The position numbers and the translations under genes were made by a program. Below are positions 49,701 to 61,700 of a stretch of DNA of 64,000 bases, piece by piece. Origin of the DNA: Branchiostoma belcheri (Eukaryota > Chordata > Leptocardii > Amphioxiformes > Branchiostomatidae); assembly GCF_001625305.1 (NCBI RefSeq), contig NW_017803069.1, forward strand, positions 227,388 through 291,387. The letters run 5' to 3'. Numbering within the stretch: position 1 is the first letter of the stretch; each line of letters opens with the position of its first letter. A model generated the notes under the pieces. It was not told the origin of the DNA and did no database searches. It worked only from the letters and a program-made list of their open reading frames with translations.

Positions 49701-52700
49701 GAAGAAAAATAAAAGGCCAAAACAAGGCTTTGTGACCGAGAGCAAACACAAAATGCGTACTATGAAACAAAGGAAACAAAAAATATGACCTTAAGAAAGA
49801 ACAAAAACAATAGCCAAGTATTTTCTTTCTACATATATATCAAACGTATCTATCTACACCTTTAAATTAGTATATATCTAGATTTACTGTTTCAGCTAGT
49901 AATATAGGCTCAAAGGCTTTCATATCAATTCGGGGTCCATACCAAGGACTTATGGTCTTATGCTATCATGAAAGTTCATCTTTGTTGGTAGTTACATGTT
50001 TAAAGTTAAAACGTTTGGACCAAAACAAAACGTTCTCTCACCTAGAGCTTTCGACCAGTCTACTGAGAAAGACCAGAGTGACTGGTCGAAAGCTCTAGGT
50101 GAGAGAATTTTTGTGTTGGACCAAAAGTTTTAGCTTTAGACTTACGGTCTTTTTTTATACTTTCATCCTTCGTTGAGTTTCAGTGTGACACGGAGGTTAT
50201 CTTGAGGTGTATAGAGATTTGTCACTCTTGTCCTACAAATCTGTTGTGCTTAGTGCACTTGAAGTTCTGATACATTTAGATAATAACGCAATGCGTCACT
50301 ATGACAGCCTTTCCTTTGGCCATACTTTGGCATTGCTGTTTTCTAGTGGTGTGTGTTTTTTGGCAGCTACATGTACAGTGTGCTGAAGGGCAGGATCAAA
50401 CTAATGCATTTCCCTAAGTTGGAAATATCAGTGATTCTTCACAAGGTTCAATGCCAGTTCGCCGAGAGAACAGCGATTGATGGGGAAAAAGCCTTTCTGA
50501 AGTAACGACTGTAGGATGTACAAGATCTTGTCAATGCGTGGATACCTCGTGGCACGTACACCTGTATTTTAAAAAAGTGGCAGGACAGTTTGGGAGTTAT
50601 AACGTGAGAGTTATATAACCTACAGAGTCGGTCATATCATAAACATCCCATGTGGTTAGAATGAAAAGGCGATATTGCTGCCAAGACCATTACGAACACA
50701 TTGTGTGGGTGTATGATATCTTACACTGTTAATACAACACCGGCTGTTAATCGTGAACCGGTGACCTCCCGGCATTGCCGTGTGTCTCGGTGCAATCCAA
50801 GCGTAGGACTTTTTGCTGCGCTTGATTTGTTAACTGTGGTGTCTCGCTGTTTTTATTAACAAGTCTCCTTCACCTTTTCCTACTTTTATTACTTGTTTTA
50901 CCTTCCACGTATTTAGATTTCATGTCTCATATTTTATTCGGGGCTTTCCAGAGGCCGTCGTGAAATGAGGAAAGTTTTCTACGGGGATGATGTGGTATAT
51001 CCCGCAAGTCATGTTTATGAAGAAGTATATGTAAGGTCGGAAATTACATCGTGATCTTAGATAATGAAGGGTTTTCCATAGGGTTTCACAACTGAAGGAA
51101 AAGTCTGAACTAAACTGTTCCCTATTGCACCAGCTACATTATTAATCACTAGAAATACATAAAAGATTTGGGTATGGTCTGCTCTAAAGGGAAGAGTGAA
51201 GTTTCGTCTCGTTAAGTTTTGTAACTTTATGGGATATTTGGGAAGAAGAGTAGATGAGTTGGCAAATAAGATGGTAATGACACCTAGAGGAGAATGTGTA
51301 CTGTTGTATATTTGATACGTCAAATAATGTGGCATACATTAAATTTTTTTGGTTGAGCCCATGTCACAGATAGCCGAACATGACTTCCCGAACATTTAGT
51401 GTCATTCAGGACGTGAAAGTGCCAAAAATGACGCCTTACGAGTATGTTTCAAGTTGGAAACACAGCAGTCAGTCACGTTTGTTTACACTGGTAGTTTGTG
51501 GTGGTACCAAAAACTGAGTGCGCCTTGTGTTGGCTGTTTTAGCACCAACCATAAATGTCAGAAATGTGAGATAATTACGCAAATATGTTGAAAGGTGCAG
51601 GTGAATTACAATCACACAAATATTTTCCTCAATACAACATTTCAATTTTTGAAGCAAAAAGTTACCAAATGCCCCTTTAAACTCAGTGGCACACTCGATG
51701 AGCACATCTCCCTTTTAGTTTAGTCCAACCACATTTTACTGCTCCATTACCCAAGACATTTCCAAGCTACTGCTCGGCCCTTAAAGTTCAACATTCTCAT
51801 CAAACTTTTAGCTAGTATTGAACGCTAGACAAGTTGGAGTCGTAATGGAAATTGGTGGAATTCGTGTGCAGAGAAATAAACTTCGCATCGAAGTTTGTGG
51901 GACGAATTTTACCACATACTACAAATGTATTTCAGGGTTTTGTATCTGTATCTGTATAGCCGGTATAACCGCCCTTCGGCGTAACACACCAGCTTCGCAG
52001 GCACTCGCGGCTCGGTGGCAGCTAGCTACATCACACCGAACGACTTGTTAAACTCAATCTTTGCACATTTAATTGCAGGAGTTGATGGAGGTGATGGTGC
52101 CCCAACTGTGCTGGTGGCAACGAGTTCCACTCTACGATGGTTCTTGGAAATTACGATTTTTCTAACACCTTAATTCTTGGTTGATAACTCACGCATGACT
52201 GTTCGTCTTTGTCTATGGCAAAGTTATAGCAATAGAACCTATACTGAACCTGTATTGATGTTGCACTTTCTTTCATATAGTGCATTGTGTAAGCTTGACA
52301 ACCAATTAGGTGCTATTGATCACAAATATATTTTTGGCTGAAGATAAAGCGTGAGAATCCCCTGCTCCATCAACCAATGAAAGCTGCATTATGTAACATT
52401 AGGTCTATCCAAATTATAGTTTTTCTGGTCATTTGTTACAAATTAAGTAGAATCAATTTCAACCTTGCCTTATAGCAAATAAGTGTCATTCAGGAAGTGT
52501 AAGTGCAAAAATATAACGCCTTCCGAGCGTGTTTAAAAGCTGGAAACACAACTGTCAGCCATGTTTGTTTACATTCTGGTAGTTTGTGGTGGTACCACAA
52601 ACTGAGTGTGCCTCGTTTGGGCTGTTTTAGCACCAACCATAAATGTCAGAAATGTGAAATAGTTGTACAAATATGTTGTAAGTGGAAATATTCTTTCAAT

Positions 52701-55700
52701 TAAAATATGTCAATTTTGGTGAAAGAATGTTACATTATGCCCCTTTAAGAGAACTTCAATAAAACAGATGAATACGATTGCCTACAAACAGTCGTTAGGA
52801 CGAGCGGATCTTTAGGCAAATCAAACCCCAAGTTGAGAACCATGCCCCATGATAAGTGTTGTTATCTTCTAATAAGTAGGTAGATTTACATTCTTCGCCT
52901 GAAGATGTCGCACTGCAACACTCTAATGACATCTATCGACCGACTTATGCCCCATAGTAGAGTCAAGATTGGCAAAGTCTGTATCCTCTTGTGTCAAGAT
53001 TTTGTCTGGCATGTACAAATTATAGTCATAGTATATGCTTTGTGACTAGACACCGACAGAAACAATTTGATAGGTTCGTGAATAGTTTCATTTGCTAAGT
53101 CACTGAATATAGAGACTATTCTTACACGTTTTGGCTGAATAAAGCACTTGGTGGTGTAAAATGAGTATATCTATTCAATTTGAAACATCATTTTAAACAG
53201 TTATGTGCCAAGGCAACTCTGTATCATGACAACTTTATAAATGAGCAATCTATCGTCGATCTCAAGCACCGACACAAGCAAAGGATCTACCACAAAGACG
53301 TGACATCTGTATCTGTATCAGTACATCCGGTATAACCGCCATCCGGCATAACACACCAGCTTCGCAGGCACGCGGCGCGGCGGCAGCTGGCTATATCACA
53401 CCGAACGACTTGTTTGTACACTCAATCTTTGCACATTTAACTGCAGGAGTTTTTTTAGTGATGATGCCCCAACTGTGCTTGGTGGCAACGAGTTCCAGTC
53501 TACGATAGTTCTTGGGAAATACGAGTTTTTGAACACCTCAATTCTTGGTTGATAACTCTGATATTTGAAGGCATGACTGTTTCTTGCCATTGTCTGGGCT
53601 AGTATCAGATACTTAGTGGTTGGTACGTCCACCAGTCTATTAGTCATTTTATATCTTTTATAATGAGCAGGAATGTTTAGAAGCACTGCTGGGTTTTATA
53701 TTATAGCCTTAGGCTACTCGCGTCGTGATCAAAGAAGATGATGCTTTTGACTGTGTTGTCTTTTCCTACGCATTGTTGACTTAATTGACTTAACTGGGAA
53801 ACACAATTTATCTTGACGTCGACATCTCTGCTAGCTATTCTTCCTGTGGTCCTTAATATGTAATAAATCAAAACAAAATAAAGTAAAATTGTCACACGGG
53901 TTAACCATAGAGCACCATACTTTTAAAAAATACATGGTATACATCATGCAATGATCCCCACGATGCAAAAATAGCTAAACACATAAAAGACTGCTTTGTC
54001 ATTAGAAAAAAATACCAAAACTCGTGATTAGCCCCACTCAATTGTAACACTATATCAAAGAATTGTGCTAGTCTTTGTTGTTTTATTAATCAGGATATAT
54101 TAGGCTTTATTCTACATTAGGTCGTATTCAATACATTTCGTTTTTTTTTTACTTTGACATACATTGTACCATGTGCAATTGTCGTGCAATAAAGTTATTC
54201 TACATTAACAAATGTGCATGCCACACCTGCTTCAGAAATGTGCATGCCACACCTGCCCTGACTTGTGAACTATTCCAGTGGTGAAGTACAAGAATCTTTT
54301 CTTCCCGGATTTTTTTTGTGTGGTTTGGACAGTACTATAGTTTGATCAAGTTTTATGTTGTTGATCGTGTTTGATACTGACTGTTCTTTGACTGGAAGGT
54401 GAGTTGGTGGTACAAGGTGTTTAGCATTCAAGTTTCAGTGCAGAAGAGGCATTGGAACAAATGCCATATACGCAGTATGGTGCAGGCCTTCACTGCTGCT
54501 ACAGTAAGTGCCTCTGGCAGTCCTATCCATTACAGCCGAAGCCATGATGAATAAAACATACACAGTACGGAACAACCAGGATTAAACTTCAATCCAGGCA
54601 CATGAAAGGTAGCAATTGAGCGAGATTTTTTTTGGAAATCGCAGCAATGCTGTCCTATACCCCACGGCTGGTCACTATTTGGAACAAGTTGGGTCCTTCG
54701 TAATTTTGTGCACAGGCCACTTAAGTGTCCAACATTTCAACACTTAAGCGATAACTTGTAATTCATCAGATTTAATGTACATTATAGTTTCGACTTTTCT
54801 TGCACTTGCTCCAATTTTGTGAGTGCGTCGCCTGTACAGCACTCATTAGTATCATAGTTTTTAATCATTACTTATCGAGTTTTTATGTACATGTATGTAA
54901 TGTTTGTATTGTATTGTATTGTATTTTAATGTACATGTATCATTGTGCTATTTAGTTAATATTGTATCCTACATTAAAACTTGTTTAAACACAGGACCGA
55001 AGCTAGGCACTCATTTACACCTGTCATGTGAAGACATAGGCCTTTTCCAGCAGCATAACAATGGGACCTGCGAGGGATTCGAACTCAGAACCTTCGGTTT
55101 CTCAGTCAACAACCGAGCTACAAGACCACCCTGTCACCTTTTATTTCAGCAAACTGGATATTTGTCGCTAAACAACAAAACAAAGACACAAACTAAAGAC
55201 ACAAGTAGCTACTGCAGCAGGCGCTCCTATAGACTATAGAGGCAACTTCTAAACAGATCACGTCAAAGAAGCATAGTCTAATTCAATTTTGCCATGAAGA
55301 CCCCATCAGTCGTGGCCGTGTAAAACGAATTACAGAAAGTGCAGCACGGAATGGAATCAATAACAGTCTGCTTGACCTTTGCTTACCAACGGTTACAGGA
55401 GCTTCTAGTTCAGGCACGAACAAACGAAATGAAAAAAAAAAAGATTAGAACTCAGGAGTCTGCAATCACTAACCCAAGAGGTATCTCGCGCAACCTGGAG
55501 CAAAAAGAGCGTTCTTGTGTCGATAAATATTAGAATTCGGAGATCTCAGTCCTCCAGGAAATATTTAGGTCTTGTGTCAAGCTGTCAAGGAGGTCATGTA
55601 ACGAAAACACCTGTGGAAAAAGCGAGCGCTACCTCCAGTGATTTAGACGTGATTAATGACTTTCTCCCTCTGGGACAGACTGAACCATATCCGTTACAAC

Positions 55701-58700
55701 GTTACCTAAGGGCCATGCGGAAACACACACACATACATACACGGACATACAAATAAAACAATACTTCCATTCTTCATCCATACAATGTACCCTGTACATG
55801 ATCCAGCAATAAAGATCATCATGCTACACTTTCCGGTGTCAAGAAAAAATTCCACCCGCCTGTCGAGACACATCTATTTTGACACGTTCCCGTGTATTTC
55901 AAAGGGACGTCTTTCCGCTCCTGGAACCCTAACACCTCTCGGGGAGCATTTTCTCCGGCGGGGCGAAAGCAATTTTCGCTTTAAAAAAAGCCAATTACCC
56001 CAGAGGCGACCTCTTTACAGCCGTTAGTGTTCTAATCCGCTGGTGCTCAAGTGCAGCGGCTTCACGCCACTCCGACACGCCGGCATGAAGATTTAATCAG
56101 GAATCTCGATATATATTACTCAGGACCTTTTAGCAAGGAAGTCACTACATCATCAGTCGACCTGCATGATAATAACTACGAAAAATGGCCAATGGCCAGC
56201 TTATTATAAACCATGTACAACATAGAGCGGCGATGTCTCGATCTTGCAGATTTTGAACTACGCTCAGCCCATAGTAAAATAAGAGTAGGCGCCCATCCTC
56301 TGGAAATAGAGAGAGGCTGGTATGGAAGACTACCTGTATGTGAATTTGTAAATATAGTGCAAAGGCTGTGGAAGACGAAATACACTTTATCTCAAACTGT
56401 TCGTTACATGACAACGCTCGAAATGAGTTGACTATTCAAATATCTGCAATTTATCCCAACTTCACAAAACTTACAGACAAACAAAAAACTATTCTTCTTT
56501 TAACTTCCCAAAACCCACAAACTTTGGAAAAGGTGGGACATTACGTCTTCCATGGTTTACAAAAGAATAGTCAAACCCTTCAGACATAGTTTTAGACATA
56601 GCAATAGTTTTAGACAATTAGATTTCATTATGTACATTTTAAAGTTATTTTATACTCTGTTTCAGAGTTCTTTTATGTTTGTATTAAACTTGCAATTAGC
56701 CTTCGGGCATGGATTTGCAAGAAACTTCTATATTAAAGGAATCCAATGCGATATGTCAGGGCAGCAAAAACTGGAAATATTCTGAATAAGGCAATCTTTG
56801 TGATATTGACACATATTGCTTCACATGGGCACATTTGAGTCAGTATTTCATACTTAGGGCATTTAAAACTACAGAAACAAGCCCACGATGCGTCCTTTAT
56901 TTTGTAGGTGGTAGTGGTACCCTAAAAATCAGCCCAGGGCCCTTCCAGTAACCATTTCCCTCGGAATTATGGGAATATTTGCTCCATGAGGGTTGATATA
57001 CATTGGGATAGCGTTTTTTTACTCAGTATGTAGATGAGTGACTAGAATATTGGCTTTGAAAAATCTGCTTTCCAAGCCTTAAAAACTGCACTAGATGCCT
57101 TTAAAAGCCTGACAATGAATGAAAAGAAGCGGTTTCTTTTTTTTTCATTTATGATTTATCACAGTATTGATTGGTGAACCGATCGAATCTTCAGCTCTTG
57201 GAAGTTTTTTGCTGAGTAACATTGCTAATGAGCCAAGTGGGGTTTTTGGAAGCTACACCGGCGGGACCATCATTGAGAAGTAGAAAGGGTGTTTTATCAT
57301 TTATCATTACATGGTGACTGGTCTGCACCACTGAATCTTCTCCTGGCTACAGTATCTGTATCAGTATAACTGCCATTCGCCGTAACACACCAGCTTCGCA
57401 GGCACTCGGCGCGGCGGCAGCTGGCTATATCACACCGAACGACTTGTTACACCCAATCTTTGCACATTTAATTGCAGGACTTGTTTAAAGCTTTCTAGTG
57501 ATGATCCCCAACTGTGCCTGATGCCAACGAGTTCCAGTCTACGATAGTTCTTGGGAAATACGAGTTTTTGAACACCTCAATTCTTGGTTGATAACAATGA
57601 CGGCATCTCTGGGCTGGTATCAGATACTTAGTGGTTGGTACGTCCACCAGTTTATTAGTCATTTTGTACATCATGCACAGTCTGGACATTCTTACTCTGT
57701 AGTAATCCAGTAGTACTCTTCTCAAAGGAAATATGTTGGAGGACAGCAACAATCAGCCGTACCTAGTGTTGGAATAGTTTGTTCGCAAAACAACTACAAA
57801 TGCTATGATAAAATGCAGTATTGTGCCTGAAGCAAGGAAATACTTGCCTATCAAGAACCATGGCCTAGGCGTAAGAAAGAGTACCATACTAGTATACAAC
57901 GTGTCCAGTTTGGACTTTGCGTTATAATTTTACACTGATAGATACATTGTACAAGGACACGCAATGTCTAGTAAAAATTAGTTCTTTTTACACGTCTATA
58001 TATACTGCGGGTATAAGAAGGGTGGCCTCTCCCAATATGTAACCACTGGGAAACAGAAGCTCGACATGTTAGAACTAATTATCATAGTTCTGCCATGTTT
58101 GTCTTAGTAGTATTGCGTTTATAAACATTTGTATGTGCTATGTTCACGTATTTCAGCCTATGGGTGCAGCGTACCATATAGGCCAACATTGTGCTGTATT
58201 TTACTGGTATTTATGACTTTATGACTAAACCATGACTGGATTGATGGTAATGATTTAACAACTTTCTTTTAAAATAATTACAGCTGGGATTAATGTACTA
58301 TAGGCCTACATTGACTTTTATGACCAAACCATTAATAGATTAATTGTAAGATTTTAACAGCTTTGTTTGAAAATTAATGTATTACAGGTTTGGTTAATGT
58401 AATATAGGCCAACATTGTGCTGTATTTTACTGGTATTCATGACTTTATAACTAAACCACAAATAGATTGATTGTAAGATTTCAACATCTTTCCTTTAATG
58501 TATTACAGGTGGGATCTTCTCCAGTAGAAACACGATGGAGGAAGACGCCTTCCGATTCGCCGCCAAGTTCATCAACAAACGGCGGGACATCCTGCCGGAC
58601 ACCGCCCTGACTGTGGTCACCAACTACACGGAGGTGTTCCAGACCTTCCAGTGCATGCAGGCAGGTGGGTGATGAAGTCTATACGGTAGATTGTATTGTA

Positions 58701-61700
58701 AAACAAGACTGGCAATGAAAACATACATTGCCATGGCGACGGTGGTTGCTGTTAGGGTTATTGATTTTGAGGAAGCCTTGGTCATAGCTGGGACGGCACT
58801 TGCGCAGAGCTGCCTTTTTGATAGAAGATAGGTCATTTTAATTTTATTATATGAATCTTCGTCCGTTTCCAAAAAAGGTTTTGTCTCTACGGTAATTCGT
58901 ACAAAGCAGCTGCAAAAAGAGCAGATACATTGAAAAAAAATCGGAAAACGATACTAATGTCGTACAATATGCCAAAATCAATTCCAAATTTGAAGAAATG
59001 AAAACGAAGAGTCTATCATTAAGGCCGTACAGACAAATTCATATTTTAATGAGCTTAGACAAACCTTAGATTAAAAAACATACCCGTTCTTACCGAGGAG
59101 AAGCCGAATTTACTTAATTGTAGATACTTGCAATTGATAGTGTACATATAAGTAACGTTATTGTGTGTTTGTTTGCTTGTTTGTTTGTTTGTTTGTTGTT
59201 TTTTCATTTACAACTAACAAAAAACAATTGAGAAATAAGTAGACATGCATGGTAGGGCCGGACCTGTTGGTTTATCTTAGGCTCTCCCCAATACTACAAA
59301 ATTAAAAAAAAGATAAGTTAAACGTTATCTTTAGTTACGTAAGTTATCTGTATTCTGTTCTTTTGTTGTGCCCTGTACTCCAACCCAGCGGGTATGTGTG
59401 TACGATAAAGGTCTTCATTTATTTATTCATTCACCATACAATACTCTGTGTGTTTATTCATTTGTTCAACCTTCATGACCACGTAGATTTCATAACAAAG
59501 ACAACATTTTGCCAAACTTCAGTTTTGGGGTTCAGATGTTAACCTTATAATCACATATCTTTTACCATACCTTTCACTTCTGGTACCCCGGTGTGAAACA
59601 TTATACAGCATGATGTCAATACGGTAACTAAGTCTGATGATATTAGTGATTAGGTCGTTTCACACGTCTGATACATAGGGGAATATGCCCCGACATTCTC
59701 CTGTCTATCATATGGCCAGATAGTCCCTTCATACAGGCAATAATGGCATTGCCGTGAGTGCCATCAAAACATCTAGCTACTATTTTGCCTGTCTTCTTGA
59801 TATCTGCTGATTTTTTGCTGATCCGGACCTTCTGGTCTGTATCTGTATAGCCGGTATAACCGCCCTTCGGCGTAACACACCAGCTTCACAGACAATGCCC
59901 CTACTGTATAAATGTACTTGGTGACAGCTCTGCCATAGGAACTTGCTGTCACCAAGTACATGTACATGTATACAGTAGGGAAATAATAAGAAATAGTCAT
60001 GCCTTCAAGTACCAGAGTTACCAACCAAGGATTAAGGTTCATAACTCTGGTACTTGAAGGCATGACTATTTCTTGTTATTTTCGGAGCTGGTCTTGGGTA
60101 CTTAGTAGTTGGTAAGTCCACCAGTTTATTAGTCATTGGTCGTAATGCTGTAGGAAGAGCTACTTTAAAACGGGATTATTTCATGTCACTGCACGAAATC
60201 CAATCTTTAAGCGTGCTCAGAAATGGCAATAAATGCCAGTATCAGACAGTCAGATTTCCTTATATAGAATATGTTCGTAATTCATGCCTATAATACATAA
60301 AGCTGTTGATAAAATACATTAAATACCAAGTATCATATACCATGAGTCATTTAAAGGCATCCAATGTGATTTCAGAACAGCCGAACTGGAAATATTCTGA
60401 ATAAGGCAATCTTTATGATATTGATACATACTGATTCACATTAGTACATTTCAATCAGTATTTCATACTTTGCCTTTGGGAATTCAAAACTGCAGAAACA
60501 AGCCCCAAGATGGGTCCTTTATTTTCTGGGTGGTACCCTAAAAATCGGCCAAGGGCCCTTCCAGTAACCATTTTCCGTCAGAACTTGTGTTTTTGCTCCA
60601 TGAGGGTCAATATACATTGGGATAGTTTTCAACTGAGTATGTAGTTAAGTGACAAGAATATTGACTTTGAAAAATCGGGTTTCCAAGCCCTTAAATTTGC
60701 ATCGGATGCATTTAATGTTTGAATCCTAACGAACTCTGCTTGTTTCTGTCCCCAGCATGTTACCTCGCCGAGCAGGGTGCCGCTATCATCGTGGGTCCAC
60801 GGAGCTCCACGGCGGTCAAAACCGTCAACAACGTGTGCTCAGGTCTGCACATCCCGCACATCGCACCTGTGGCGACCGACCCGCTACTGGGTAACTCAAC
60901 ATTTACCTTATAACTAACTAGAGTTCGTGGAACACATGCCTTCGTCAGGTACAGTTTTTTATTGTTTTTTTAGTGTTACTTGGCTTTCTAGGTATTGCAG
61001 CGTATACGTATCGTTAAGATTTGAGGTTAAAATTTTCCACAAGTGTTAGGTCATGGATAGGTGAATAATTTTTGAGCAGTGGATAGCTGTTAAAGGATGA
61101 GAGCAAATGGTGTGATTTTTGGACGCCTAGCAGCTTGTTTAGAACTGTAGTGGACTAACGGAATACATACCCTTCTGACGAAGACAATTAAAGCAGCGGA
61201 CGATGCCCTGCATGATATGATTATGAACCCATCAGACCTTTCGAAACATACGAAGATTTTTTCGGAGACCTCGGACCTCCATGAAATACCTAGATCATGT
61301 GTGATGGTGACTGTGTCTTCTCATTCACCATGATGTCTTCACATCTTTCTTTATCGTACAAAGGAAACAACACCAGCTGTCAGCTGTCAAGGAGGTCATG
61401 TAACGAAAATAAGACAGCGAGTGCTTCCAAATGTAGACGACTTTACTCAAATTCGATTCGATTCGTATAGAAGAGTAGGCGTGGCCTAAATCTGGTCAGA
61501 CTGGTCCCGAACTTCTTCCAACCTTGGTTTTTGGTCGGTTGGTGGTCGGGGGAAGGTTCCAAATGTGTGGCATTTGCTTGACTGACACATGTAGTTTTAC
61601 ATCATGAACCATTGTCCTCCCAGGAAACCAGAGGATGTATCCGTACCTACTGCGCATGTCCTCCCCTGACACGGAGCAGAGTCGCGCGCTGATCGCCCTC

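Larger units (their letters stand above)
21502..58508 (+). other. Intron 1 of the receptor gene (about 37 kb)
   Basis: Bounded by the donor GTAGGT and the acceptor TTACAG. It is more than 15 times longer than any other intron seen here and is filled with LINE ends, SINEs, MITEs and tandem arrays. I see no nested host gene in it. Its length has clearly grown by repeat insertion. Confidence 0.7.
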
